In this document: in pieces, positions 1 through 8,172 of the stretch
How positions within the stretch are numbered: position 1 is the first letter of the stretch
Layout: each line of letters starts with the position of its first letter
Assembly (NCBI GenBank): GCA_902809935.1
Contig: LR778134.1
Location: forward strand, 558,001-622,000
Direction: 5' to 3'
DNA length: 64,000 nt
Source of the DNA: Ruminococcaceae bacterium BL-4
GTDB taxonomy: Bacteria > Bacillota > Clostridia > Oscillospirales > Acutalibacteraceae
Translations under genes and position numbers: made by a program
Notes under the pieces: generated by a model
Database searches by the model: none
The model's input: only the letters and a program-made list of their open reading frames with translations
What the model was told of the DNA's origin: nothing

Positions 1-1002
1 TTTAGCAGGAATCACACGAAATTTTCCGTGGCGGCGAATCACTTCTATAAAACTGGCAGCACTAGGATCTACCGTAATCCAATGAATCTTTTTTCCCTCA
101 CAAAGTGTTTCTAATGCTTTATAATGTTCCTCATCGGTGCGGGAATCATTTTGGCGGCCATCATAGTAATATTCGTCCACCCGGTACCAAACATTTTCCT
201 TTCTTCCCCAAAGGCCAAAAGAACTTGGATTTCTGGTTCCGTAATCGCAGCTAACCGCATATTCAAAACAAACTCCCGGTGGAGAAAAGATCATTTGCGG
301 CAAAGTCATAAATGGATAAATTAATCCCTGTGCGCATACCCAGCGCCCCTTAATAAAGCGCTCATAAAAAACGCCTTCATAGAGCCGTTCATAGCGTAAT
401 CGCACCTTTTTTGAAAGCCCGGGATTATCCTCCATCGTAAAATGTAAATAAAGAGCATTTCTTTCTTTGCATTTTTTGATCCATTTCTGGTAAAACCAAT
501 GAGTAGGATCTTCTGGATTGCAGTTGAACCAAAAACGAGAATTATCCACACTGCAGCGCGCCAGTGCTTGTTCCACAAAGGAACGCGGCATTAGTGCAAC
601 TTCGTCAAAAAAGACTCCGCAGAGTGTTAATCCCTGAATCAACATGGCACTGCTTTCATCTTTGCCTCCAAAGAGAAAAAAGTGGTTTTCTTTGTCTCCT
701 TTTTTTACGAGAAACCTATTTTCGCTCCGGCAAAGTGAAACCGAAAAGCCGGCGGTGCTGAGCGTAGGAAGAAGGTTTCCCATTAGATTTCTCCAGAGAG
801 AACGAATTGTTTTCCCACAGAACGCAAAACTTCCATGGTTAAATGTACTCATTGCCCAAAAAATGAAACCCAGTCCCATTGACAGCGTTTTGCCGCTGCG
901 CACTGCACCGTCACAGATAATCGCATCAAAATTTTCGGTTTTGCTTTCTTTGCACCACCACGTCATCGCCGTCAGTTGTTTTTTGCTAAACCGCAGAATC
1001 AT
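1..1002 (-). CDS. Phage terminase large subunit, PBSX/XtmB type (partial, runs off left edge)
   Basis: The minus strand is open from an ATG at 1002 to the window edge, 334 codons with no stop, so the C-terminus is missing. The product is the ATPase/nuclease motor that packages phage DNA into proheads. Visible landmarks are a Walker A motif GAVRSGKT (residues 32-39), a Walker B region ending in FFDE (D133, E134) and the start of the RNase H-like nuclease domain with CDYGT around D253. The wording FGGKDE, FNCNP and LHFTM(E)DN is typical of PBSX-like large terminases. The start overlaps the end of the small-subunit gene by 17 bp, the usual order in phage packaging modules. No frameshift is visible, so it may be intact beyond the edge. 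Family call is firm; whether the element is a live prophage cannot be told here. Confidence 0.88.
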   Translation of the reverse strand, partial: MILRFSKKQLTAMTWWCKESKTENFDAIICDGAVRSGKTLSMGLGFIFWAMSTFNHGSFAFCGKTIRSLWRNLMGNLLPTLSTAGFSVSLCRSENRFLVKKGDKENHFFLFGGKDESSAMLIQGLTLCGVFFDEVALMPRSFVEQALARCSVDNSRFWFNCNPEDPTHWFYQKWIKKCKERNALYLHFTMEDNPGLSKKVRLRYERLYEGVFYERFIKGRWVCAQGLIYPFMTLPQMIFSPPGVCFEYAVSCDYGTRNPSSFGLWGRKENVWYRVDEYYYDGRQNDSRTDEEHYKALETLCEGKKIHWITVDPSAASFIEVIRRHGKFRVIPAK

Positions 1003-1291
1003 GATCGTGATTGAGCGCTTTAGCACAGGCTGATAAAGCTTCCTGTATCGGTTCTCCTTGTGAATGGTTTTGATAAGCTTCAAGGCATTCCATTGCACGC
1101 AGTCGGTCGTAGAATTTAATTTCTAAAATGCCATCTTTTCCTCTGCGAATCTCCTGCACACAATAGAGATCCAAGTTACCAAAATTCGGCAGCGATTCAT
1201 CCTCTCGTAAAAAGAGCAGCCGCACTGCACTTCCGATTCCGCCGAAGGCCAGTTTCCGGTAGCCGTCTTCCACGGTCTTTGGATAATTCAT
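986..1291 (-). CDS. Short terminase small subunit (PBSX/XtmA-like, lacks N-terminal HTH)
   Basis: This 101-residue protein precedes and overlaps the large terminase gene. The segment with LAFGGIGSAVRLLF followed by LDLYCVQEIRR and LEIKFYDRLRAMECLE resembles the C-terminal part of PBSX-type small terminase subunits, which bind the phage DNA and recruit the motor. Family members usually carry an additional N-terminal helix-turn-helix, absent here. The start at 1291 is nevertheless well supported, with AGGAGG directly upstream, so this looks like a short form rather than a mis-called start. No other phage genes lie to its right, so this is the boundary of the element within the window. Assignment rests on recognised wording and gene order. 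Confidence 0.7.
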   Translation of the reverse strand: MNYPKTVEDGYRKLAFGGIGSAVRLLFLREDESLPNFGNLDLYCVQEIRRGKDGILEIKFYDRLRAMECLEAYQNHSQGEPIQEALSACAKALNHDHDSAV

Positions 1292-1330
1292 TTCATTCCT
1301 CCTTTCATCCCACCGGAAAACAAATAAAAA

Positions 1331-1352
1331 AATTCGCCTTAATCAGCGAATT
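1331..1352 (-). terminator. Hairpin with U-run upstream of the terminase genes
   Basis: AATTCGC (1331-1337) pairs with GCGAATT (1346-1352). On the minus strand the hairpin is followed by a run of T, as in an intrinsic terminator. It lies between the degV promoter and the terminase small subunit, so it could stop minus-strand transcription before the phage genes or be the relic of a displaced gene end. Confidence 0.45.
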
Positions 1353-1408
1353 CTTTCAAAATATTAATATTCTTTTATCAAAATGTTTGACCTGGTTTTA
1401 AAAACGAA

Positions 1409-1437
1409 TTGATTTTGTTTTCAAAGCGTGATACAAT
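1409..1437 (+). promoter_or_regulatory. Sigma-A promoter of degV
   Basis: TTGATT (1409-1414) and TACAAT (1432-1437) are separated by 17 bp. The predicted start point near 1444 leaves a very short leader before the GGGGAGG ribosome binding site at 1457-1463. Confidence 0.75.
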
Positions 1438-1472
1438 CATTTTAATAAAATGTAAAGGGGAGGTTTCCTTCT

Positions 1473-2345
1473 GTGCCCAATTACGTAATCGTGACTGATT
1501 CTTCCTGTGATCTTAACCAAGAGATAGCCGAACAGTTGGAGTTAAAGATTTTGCCGCTTTCGTTTCACCTTGATGGGAAAGAGCATAAAAATGAGCTAGA
1601 CTGGCCAGAAATCACACCGGAAAAATTCTACAAAAAGCTGCGTGAAGGTTCGACCTGTACGACTAGTGCCGTGAATATGGAATCCTTTAAAAATTTGATG
1701 GAAACCTATTTAAAAGAGGGGCAGGATGTTTTATGTCCCTGCTTTTCTTCAGGACTAAGCGGTACCTACCAAGCAGCCAAAATGGCTGGAGAAGAGCTGA
1801 CTGCTCTCTATCCAGAGCGAAAAATTTATGTAATTGATACTCTCTGTGCATCGCTTGGGCAAGGTCTTTTAGTTTGGTATGCTGCTAACCAGCGTTTAAA
1901 TGGGAAGTCAATTGACGAAGTACGGGAGTGGATTGAAAAGAACAAGCTTTATCTTTGCCATTGGTTTACGGTTGATGATTTAAATTTTCTTAAGCGTGGT
2001 GGAAGAGTCAATAGTGCCGCAGCACTTTTTGGTACTGTTCTTGGCATTAAACCGGTCATGCATGTCGATAATAGCGGGCACTTAATTCCAATTAGTAAGG
2101 TACGGGGACGCAAAGCTTCTCTGGATTCTTTAGTTGATCATATGGCTCAAACCGCAACTGACCCAAAAAATCAAACGGTTTTTATTAGCCACGGGGATTC
2201 CAAAGAAGATGCAGAATATGTAGCAAATCAGATAAAAGAGCGATTGGGAACCAAAACTGTTTTTATCAATTTTATAGGCCCCGTGATCGGTGCCCATGCG
2301 GGTCCGGGGACAATTGCTTTATTTTTTCTTGGAACGAACCGCTAA
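1473..2345 (+). CDS. DegV family fatty-acid-binding protein
   Basis: This 290-residue protein has the full length of the DegV family, two-domain cytosolic proteins that bind a fatty acid and, in Firmicutes, can act as FakB partners that present fatty acids to a FakA kinase. The N-terminal ITDSSCDL-type opening (here VTDSSCDL), TTSAVNMESF, the SSGLSGTYQAA segment and the LKRGGRVNSAAA segment are family hallmarks. Translation starts at GTG 1473, nine bases after GGGGAGG; no ATG nearby has a better site. It is monocistronic, with its own promoter and a strong terminator. No fakA is present in the window, so its fatty-acid kinase partner, if any, lies elsewhere. Confidence 0.92.
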   Translation: MPNYVIVTDSSCDLNQEIAEQLELKILPLSFHLDGKEHKNELDWPEITPEKFYKKLREGSTCTTSAVNMESFKNLMETYLKEGQDVLCPCFSSGLSGTYQAAKMAGEELTALYPERKIYVIDTLCASLGQGLLVWYAANQRLNGKSIDEVREWIEKNKLYLCHWFTVDDLNFLKRGGRVNSAAALFGTVLGIKPVMHVDNSGHLIPISKVRGRKASLDSLVDHMAQTATDPKNQTVFISHGDSKEDAEYVANQIKERLGTKTVFINFIGPVIGAHAGPGTIALFFLGTNR

Positions 2346-2359
2346 ATTTAAAAATAATA

Positions 2360-2402
2360 AAAAGGCCTGTCCCGAAAAATCATTCGGCGGCAGGCCTTTT
2401 TT
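2360..2402 (+). terminator. Bidirectional terminator between degV and lysR-type gene
   Basis: AAAAGGCCTG (2360-2369) pairs with CAGGCCTTTT (2391-2400), with an inner CCGAA/TTCGG stem. U-runs on both strands let it serve both convergent genes. Confidence 0.85.
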
Positions 2403-2417
2403 ATATTCATAAAGCAA

Positions 2418-3386
2418 TTACAGGAAACTTTGTTGTGGGTCAAGAAAAAGTTGTTTACGTGCAATATCAATAAACGATGCCATTGATTTTGTCATATAGG
2501 CGCCTTTCCGATAAGCCAGAAATACTGGACGTTTAGAGCGTGGATCTCCAATTCGATAAAAAACCAAGTGAGAATTTCCCGGCTGCATTTTTACTAATAA
2601 GTCAGTAGCAAACGTAACTCCTAATCCTTGACTGCAAAAATTATAGGCAGTCATCATCTGACTTAAGCGCATAGAAGAACGAGGTACAAAGCCTGCTTTC
2701 TCACAAATTTCCACTCCTCTTGCATAGAGATCATGTCCTGGTTTCATCAGGACAAAAAGTTCTTCTGAAAAGCACTTTAAAGGAACTGCCGGCATTTTGG
2801 AAAGTTGATATCGATTCTCATAAACATCCTTTGCCGTCATCTGATATTTGCGTAATTTTTGATTGATGGGATTTTCTTGGGGCACACAGAGCAAAACGGT
2901 TTCTTCAATAAAAGGGACCATTTCGTAAGCAGATTCCTTTACGGTACCGCCATCCATAATCAGATCGATTGGATGCTCTTTGATTCTTTCGTAAAGAGAT
3001 ACCGAATCTCCTTCCACTACCTGTACCTGAATTCCGGGGAAACGACGTTTAAACTCCTTAATAATCGGCGGCAAAAGGTAAGAGGAATAAAAATGGGTTC
3101 CCCCGATTGTAATTGTTCCGGTTTTCATATCAGAAAGATCGTTTAGATAACGAATCAAATCTTTTTCATCGGTTAAAATTTTTTCCGCTGTATTGATATA
3201 AGCTCGTCCGGCTTCCGTCAATTCAATCGGTGTCACATTCCGATCAAAAATTTTTTGTCCGATCTGATTCTCAACCCTCTTAACATAGGTACTCAGAGCA
3301 GGTTGAGAAATATATAAATTTTTCGCAGCCTTGGAAAAACTCCGCTCACGATAGACCTCATAAACATAGGCCATTTCCTGCAACAT
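2418..3386 (-). CDS. LysR family transcriptional regulator
   Basis: LysR-type regulators have an N-terminal winged helix-turn-helix and a C-terminal effector-binding domain. Here MAYVYEVYRERSFSKAAKN with SQPALSTYVKRVE in the first 45 residues is the HTH, followed by about 230 residues of substrate-binding fold. I place the start at the ATG at 3386, the MLQEMAYVYEV form, because it has a GGGG element eight bases upstream. A longer reading from a TTG at 3425 would begin close to the predicted transcription start. The gene is transcribed from its own promoter and converges on degV. No neighbouring gene is divergently arranged close enough to identify a target, and the effector cannot be inferred. 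Confidence 0.88.
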   Translation of the reverse strand: MLQEMAYVYEVYRERSFSKAAKNLYISQPALSTYVKRVENQIGQKIFDRNVTPIELTEAGRAYINTAEKILTDEKDLIRYLNDLSDMKTGTITIGGTHFYSSYLLPPIIKEFKRRFPGIQVQVVEGDSVSLYERIKEHPIDLIMDGGTVKESAYEMVPFIEETVLLCVPQENPINQKLRKYQMTAKDVYENRYQLSKMPAVPLKCFSEELFVLMKPGHDLYARGVEICEKAGFVPRSSMRLSQMMTAYNFCSQGLGVTFATDLLVKMQPGNSHLVFYRIGDPRSKRPVFLAYRKGAYMTKSMASFIDIARKQLFLDPQQSFL

Positions 3387-3438
3387 AAAATCGCCCCATA
3401 ATATTTTATTATAATTGATATACAAATATATGTATTTG

Positions 3439-3467
3439 ATTATATCAGCAACTCATTGTATAATCAA
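3439..3467 (-). promoter_or_regulatory. Sigma-A promoter of the LysR-type gene
   Basis: Read on the minus strand, TTGATT (3467-3462) and TATAAT (3444-3439) are separated by 17 bp. The start point near 3432 supports the shorter LysR start at 3386. Confidence 0.75.
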
Positions 3468-3565
3468 GTTGCAGTTGAGGAATGACTTCTTACGAATAGA
3501 TTTTTCCCATTCCTTTGCCGTCTTACATTGATTATAAGGACTCGCTTCCAATATCTTTTTATCAG

Positions 3566-3605
3566 CTAAAAAGGCATCCTATCCTTTGGATAGAATGCCT
3601 TTTTA
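3566..3605 (-). terminator. Terminator of the regulator-kinase-htrA operon
   Basis: CTAAAAAGGCAT pairs with ATGCCTTTTTAG around a CTATCC/GGATAG inner stem. It lies just after the stop codon of the HtrA gene and has A/T tails on both sides. Confidence 0.85.
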
Positions 3606-3613
3606 GTTTCTTT

Positions 3614-5719
3614 CTAATTATCACTTTTATCTTCTAAAAGAGTGACCTGTACATCAAAATTTTCTCCTTGATTAACTGAAAAGACCGTCAAAGTGACAGA
3701 ATCTCCTGCATGGTATTTTCCCATCATATTTGTCATATCACTGACGGAGTCGATCTGTTCCCCATCAATTTGTAACAAAATATCTCCGGCATTTGCTTTT
3801 GTGTCCTTAAGAGGACTGCCATCATTGATCGAATAAATATAGACTCCACCGTTAATATCATAAGCATTCTGTTCCCAACCGCTAAGATTTTTAACGATGA
3901 TCCCGAGGCGTCCACGGCCATTGACATAGCCATTAGAAATCAGCTGGTTAATAATATCGGCAGTCTGATTAATCGGAATTGCAAAGCCCATGCCTTCACT
4001 TGCAATAATTTTATTAGAGGTAATTCCAACTACCTGTCCGTAGTCATTGATCAGTGGTCCTCCGGAATTACCAGGATTAATAGCGACATTTGTCTGGATA
4101 TAGGTAATCCCATTTTCAGAATGGCTGGTAATAGGCCGATGCAATGCAGAAATAATCCCATCCGTCATAGAATACGCATATTGAATTCCACCGGGATTTC
4201 CGATTGCATAAGCTTTTTCACCCACTTGCATTTCGTCAGCATTTCCAAAGACAGCAACAGGTAAATTTTGGGCACTAATTTTAAGTAACGCTAAATCGCT
4301 GGTTTTATCATACCCTTTTACACTTGCCTCATATTCGCTGTTATCCTGTAGAATTACTTTCACTTTGGTCTTTTTGGAATTATTAATCACATGAGAGTTC
4401 GTTAAAATCACACCGTCGCTGCTGGCAATAATCCCCGTTCCCTGACTGGTTCCGGTATTTCCGCTACCATCAGAAACTTCTGCAACGACACCGACAACAC
4501 TAGGGCTAACTTTCTGAAAAATTTCAGTTGCATCCATTGGACTGCCGGTTTTAGATGCCATTGTAATTTTTGTATTGGAAGTCTCTCCATCTTCAATATA
4601 AGGATGTTCCGGCGTTTCAAATTCACTGCTGTTAGAAGAAGGATCTTTTTCTCCAGATTCAGAAGAAGAGGGATTCTGTACTACACCGGAATCAGTATGG
4701 TTTAACGTATAAAAGATTGACACGCCTATTCCGACAGCCAAAAAGATGACTGCTAAAACAATAAAGACTCCCAAAATCACTTTGGTCTGCGTGCTCATCT
4801 TAGGTCTTGGCCCACGCGGCATTGGTGCTCCCGGAGGTGCATAAAATCCACCAGGGGGCGGCGGATTTCCGCCGGCTCCATTTTCCTGTCCATAACCAAA
4901 GCCACTCTGACTCGGGTTCTGCGGCTCTGCTCCGTTTCCGTAAGCGCCCTTTTGCGGCATTGTGCCGGTTCCATAGCCAAACCCACTCTGACTCGGGTTC
5001 TGCGGCTCTGCTCCGTTTCCGTAAGCGCCCTTTTGCGGCATTGTACCGGTTCCATAGCCAAACCCGCTCTGACTCGGGTTCTGCGGCTCTGCCCCGTTTC
5101 CGTAAGCGCCCTTTTGCGACATTGTGCCGATTCCATAGCCAAACCCGCTCTGACTAGGATTCTGCGGCTCTGCTCCGTTTCCGTAAGCGCCCTTTTGCGG
5201 CATTGTGCCGGTTCCATAGCCAAACCCGCTCTGACTCGGGTTCTGCGGCTCTGCTCCGTTTCCGTAAGCGCCCTTTTGCGGCATTGTGCCGGTTCCATAG
5301 CCAAACCCGCTCTGACTCGGGTTCTGCGGCTCTGCCCCGTTTCCGTAAGCGCCCTTTTGCGGCATTGTGCCGGTTCCATAGCCAAACCCGCTCTGACTAG
5401 GATTCTGTGGCTCTGCTCCGTTTCCGTAAGCGCCCTTTTGCGGCATTGTGCCGGTTCCATAGCCAAACCCACTCTGACTCGGGTTCTGCGGTATCATATC
5501 AATTTCAGAACAATTTTCTTCTTCAGATGTTTTAGGACAAGGGGTGCTTATTTCATCTGATGATGTCTCTGCATGATCTTTCACAGGCATTCTTTCCTTA
5601 GAACAATCTTCTGAAACTTCAGGCTGTGTATTTTCACGATTTTCTGATTTTTCCGAAGAAATGTCCTGAGGCTGCTCTGCTTCATCATTCAGAGATTTTG
5701 TTTTCTGATCATCCGTCAT
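3614..5719 (-). CDS. htrA: Membrane-anchored HtrA/DegP-like serine protease with a tandem-repeat cytosolic tail
   Basis: HtrA proteases degrade misfolded exported proteins. This 701-residue member has four parts: an acidic, charged N-terminus (1-75); seven copies of a 27-residue Gly/Gln/Pro/Tyr-rich repeat plus a partial eighth (77-277); one transmembrane helix (about 314-339); and the extracellular protease and PDZ domains. The catalytic triad is visible as H443 (TNSHVIN), D475 (TSDLALLK) and S552 (GNSGGPL), and a PDZ domain fills roughly 600-695. The protease part is normal; the repeat region is what makes the protein about 250 residues longer than usual. The start overlaps the upstream kinase stop by 4 bp. 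Operon position after a two-component system fits cell-envelope stress control, as CssRS does for htrA in Bacillus, but that parallel is inference. Confidence 0.93.
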   Translation of the reverse strand: MTDDQKTKSLNDEAEQPQDISSEKSENRENTQPEVSEDCSKERMPVKDHAETSSDEISTPCPKTSEEENCSEIDMIPQNPSQSGFGYGTGTMPQKGAYGNGAEPQNPSQSGFGYGTGTMPQKGAYGNGAEPQNPSQSGFGYGTGTMPQKGAYGNGAEPQNPSQSGFGYGTGTMPQKGAYGNGAEPQNPSQSGFGYGIGTMSQKGAYGNGAEPQNPSQSGFGYGTGTMPQKGAYGNGAEPQNPSQSGFGYGTGTMPQKGAYGNGAEPQNPSQSGFGYGQENGAGGNPPPPGGFYAPPGAPMPRGPRPKMSTQTKVILGVFIVLAVIFLAVGIGVSIFYTLNHTDSGVVQNPSSSESGEKDPSSNSSEFETPEHPYIEDGETSNTKITMASKTGSPMDATEIFQKVSPSVVGVVAEVSDGSGNTGTSQGTGIIASSDGVILTNSHVINNSKKTKVKVILQDNSEYEASVKGYDKTSDLALLKISAQNLPVAVFGNADEMQVGEKAYAIGNPGGIQYAYSMTDGIISALHRPITSHSENGITYIQTNVAINPGNSGGPLINDYGQVVGITSNKIIASEGMGFAIPINQTADIINQLISNGYVNGRGRLGIIVKNLSGWEQNAYDINGGVYIYSINDGSPLKDTKANAGDILLQIDGEQIDSVSDMTNMMGKYHAGDSVTLTVFSVNQGENFDVQVTLLEDKSDN
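4889..5491 (-). repeat. 81-bp tandem repeat array (7 full units + 1 partial) inside htrA
   Basis: Seven 81-bp units in perfect phase encode PQNPSQSGFGYG-type blocks of 27 residues, ending in a 36-bp partial copy. Units differ by only a few bases: one unit encodes a T-to-I and a P-to-S change, and two carry an alternative codon stretch near their junctions. Near identity suggests recent amplification or ongoing homogenisation, and copy number may vary between strains. Confidence 0.95.
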
Positions 5720-7320
5720 ACATTTCCTCCTGTATGGTGAGAATCTGTTTTAGTTTTCTTGTTTTTAGATTTTTTCAGAGACGAATGTTTTTTAGAATCG
5801 GCTTTTTTGTCCAAACGTTTTTCCGAATGTTTTTGATTTTCCTCCAAGTGATGCTGCTTAGGCAGCCAGAAAGAAAATTCGCTGAATTCGCCTTGAACAG
5901 AACTGACTGTAATTTCTCCGCCGTGTAGTTTGATAATCGTGCGTACAATGTAGAGACCCAATCCCATCCCAGTTTTATCTTTTGATCGTGATTTATCCGT
6001 CTTATAGAATCGCTGAAAAATCCGTGTGATTTCATCCGGTGCAATTCCTTCGCCGCTGTTTTTAATATGGACGACTACCCGATCTTTTAAATCTTCCGTA
6101 CGAACTTCAATATAGCCGCCTTCATTTGTAAACTTAACGGCATTTTCAATCAGATTATAGACCACCTGATGAATCATATCAGGGTCTCCGTCAACTTTTA
6201 TACTGACACTGTCCTCCAAGCCCCGGACTTCCAGTTTTTTGTCCTCAATTGGCTTTTCAAACGAAAGCATGGCGTCCAGAACAGTTTGATTAATATCAAA
6301 AGTTGCCGGTCGGAGCCTAAGTTCTCCACTGTCAATGCGAGAAAGATTGAGCATACTTTTTACTAATCTCGAAAGACGTTTTACTTCAGAAGAAACAATT
6401 TTCAAGTAATGATCTTGTTTTTCCGGCGGAATTGTACCGTCCAAAATTCCATCAATAAATCCTGAAATGGTCGTCATCGGTGTTTTAAGTTCATGACTCA
6501 CATTGGCAATAAAACTGCGGCTGGAAGATTCTCCAGTAGCGAGTGAATCTGCCATATGATTAAACGCCACTGCCAGTTCTCCCATTTCATCACGAGTCGT
6601 CACCGGTACCCGTACGCTAAAGTCCCCTTCTCCAAAGCTGCGTACTGCCGCCGCCATATCACGTAACGGTCTAACAAGATTATAGGAGAATAGCCATACG
6701 ACGCAAAAGCTGATCAAAAAGGCAGCCAGTGCGGCAAAGACAAACATTTTAAGCATATCCATGCGATACATAGTCAGTGATAAAGCGCTAACAGAGTTAA
6801 AAACAGCTCCGACTGCCTTTGTTCCGTTTCCTGTAGCAACCGTAATTGGGATTCCCACAACATAACAAGATTTCTCATAAACCCCGCCTAAAGTGGATTG
6901 TCCGTCATACATTCCCGAAAGAGTCTGAGCCATCACGTTTTCCGGAATCGCCTGTTTTTGAAAAGTATCGGAAGTTCCGCGACAAACGAGCAAAATATTT
7001 CCGCTATTATCTGTAATAAAAACATCGGACTGAGAATTTTCACTAAATGCCTTTAAAAAAGCATTTACACTTTCGGTCGCAAGTTGATAATCGCCATTTT
7101 CATCTTGGGTGACCTGTCTGGATGCAATATCGGCGATATTGCGGGCACCTTTTTCAAGAATATCCCGTTTTTCTTGTCTCCAGTTATTGCTGACAAACAT
7201 CATCATTACAAGGCCAAGGAAAATGAAGCTGACAAGGATCAGCAGCATCGTGACCCGCAGATATTTTTTAAAAATCGTTCGGTCGCCAAAAGGGCTTCCG
7301 CATTTATTCTTTGACTTCAA
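5716..7320 (-). CDS. Sensor histidine kinase (two TM, HAMP, HisKA, HATPase)
   Basis: This 534-residue membrane kinase senses an extracellular cue and phosphorylates the response regulator encoded just upstream. It has a first transmembrane helix at about 22-44, an extracellular sensor domain of about 140 residues, a second helix at about 190-212, a HAMP linker, a dimerisation domain with phospho-acceptor H276 (NVSHELKTP) and an ATPase domain with NLIENAVKFT and GMGLGLYI. The C-terminal 50 residues are an unusual lysine/serine/histidine-rich tail with no domain I recognise. It overlaps the regulator gene by 17 bp and the protease gene by 4 bp, so the three are one translationally coupled operon. 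The likely signal is envelope or secretion stress, inferred from htrA. Confidence 0.93.
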   Translation of the reverse strand: MKSKNKCGSPFGDRTIFKKYLRVTMLLILVSFIFLGLVMMMFVSNNWRQEKRDILEKGARNIADIASRQVTQDENGDYQLATESVNAFLKAFSENSQSDVFITDNSGNILLVCRGTSDTFQKQAIPENVMAQTLSGMYDGQSTLGGVYEKSCYVVGIPITVATGNGTKAVGAVFNSVSALSLTMYRMDMLKMFVFAALAAFLISFCVVWLFSYNLVRPLRDMAAAVRSFGEGDFSVRVPVTTRDEMGELAVAFNHMADSLATGESSSRSFIANVSHELKTPMTTISGFIDGILDGTIPPEKQDHYLKIVSSEVKRLSRLVKSMLNLSRIDSGELRLRPATFDINQTVLDAMLSFEKPIEDKKLEVRGLEDSVSIKVDGDPDMIHQVVYNLIENAVKFTNEGGYIEVRTEDLKDRVVVHIKNSGEGIAPDEITRIFQRFYKTDKSRSKDKTGMGLGLYIVRTIIKLHGGEITVSSVQGEFSEFSFWLPKQHHLEENQKHSEKRLDKKADSKKHSSLKKSKNKKTKTDSHHTGGNV

Positions 7321-7993
7321 ATTTATATCCGACTCCCCATACCGTCTTTAAAGACCACTGATCTGAAACGCCCTCTAATTTTTCACGCAAACGTTTAATA
7401 TGCACATCGACTGTACGGCTGTCCCCGTAATAATCGAATCCCCAAACCTCATCCAATAGTTGATCTCTTGTAAAGACACGGTTTGGATTGCTTGCCAAAT
7501 GATAGATCAGCTCCATCTCCTTAGGCGGTGTATCAATTACTTTTCCATTGACCTTTAATTCATAGTTTGTAAGATTAATAGAAAGCTTATCATACTTAAC
7601 TTCTTTTACGGTATTATTTTCCGTTTTTCCGATTCGGCGCATGACGGCTTTAATACGGGCAACAACTTCTTTGGCTTCAAAAGGTTTCACGACATAATCG
7701 TCGGCACCAAGCTCCAGCCCAAGCACTTTATCAAAGACTTCCCCTTTCGCAGTAATCATGATAATTGGGCATTGGCTCTTTTTTCGAATTTCACGGCAGA
7801 CCTGCCAGCCGTCTAGTTCGGGGAGCATGATATCGAGCAGAACCAAATCAGGTGCCTGTGCATCAAACATTGCCAGGGCCTTGCGGCCGTCATTTGCAAT
7901 CACAACGTCGAAATCTTCTTTTTCAATATATAGGCGGAGTAATTCGCAGATATTCTGGTCATCATCAACGACCAGTATTTTTCCTTGTGACAT
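7304..7993 (-). CDS. OmpR/PhoB family response regulator
   Basis: The 229-residue protein has a receiver domain with the acidic pocket D10/D11, phosphorylation site D54 (LLDIMLPELDG) and K in VVKPFEA, followed by a winged-helix DNA-binding domain ending in KTVWGVGYKFE. It is the first gene of the regulator-kinase-htrA operon and most likely activates its own operon together with other envelope-stress genes. The start ATG at 7993 has GGAGG at a proper distance. A TATAAT box on the minus strand at 8036-8031 sits at promoter distance. Family assignment is certain, the regulon is inference. Confidence 0.95.
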   Translation of the reverse strand: MSQGKILVVDDDQNICELLRLYIEKEDFDVVIANDGRKALAMFDAQAPDLVLLDIMLPELDGWQVCREIRKKSQCPIIMITAKGEVFDKVLGLELGADDYVVKPFEAKEVVARIKAVMRRIGKTENNTVKEVKYDKLSINLTNYELKVNGKVIDTPPKEMELIYHLASNPNRVFTRDQLLDEVWGFDYYGDSRTVDVHIKRLREKLEGVSDQWSLKTVWGVGYKFEVKE

Positions 7994-8030
7994 TCTGATC
8001 CCTCCAATAGAGAAAGCTTTAATTGTTTCT

Positions 8031-8036
8031 ATTATA
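8031..8036 (-). promoter_or_regulatory. -10 box of the regulator-kinase-htrA operon
   Basis: The minus strand reads TATAAT at 8036-8031, about 38 bases before the response-regulator start. The -35 region (TTACTT-like) is weak, as expected for a promoter that needs an activator. Confidence 0.5.
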
Positions 8037-8116
8037 CTTGGTTTTTTTTGAGAAGTAATGAATTTTCTATAAAAAGATAAAATTTTCCGCTTTTTTTGAA
8101 AATTTTTTAAAAGAAA

Positions 8117-8152
8117 AAGCGCTAAAATTCTAATAAAGAAATTTTAGCGCTT
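8117..8152 (-). terminator. Terminator of leuCD
   Basis: A 13-bp stem, AAGCGCTAAAATT with its complement, follows the leuD stop and is followed on the minus strand by TTTTTCTTTT. Confidence 0.85.
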
Positions 8153-8172
8153 AAATTGATTTAAGAATTGTT

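Noticed and set aside
4889-5491. CRISPR-like repeats
   Set aside because: Units are contiguous and coding with no unique spacers.
4795-5560. Long open frames on both strands over the htrA repeats
   Set aside because: An 81-bp unit keeps every frame open if one unit lacks stops, so these are by-products of the repeat. They lack ribosome binding sites and known domains.
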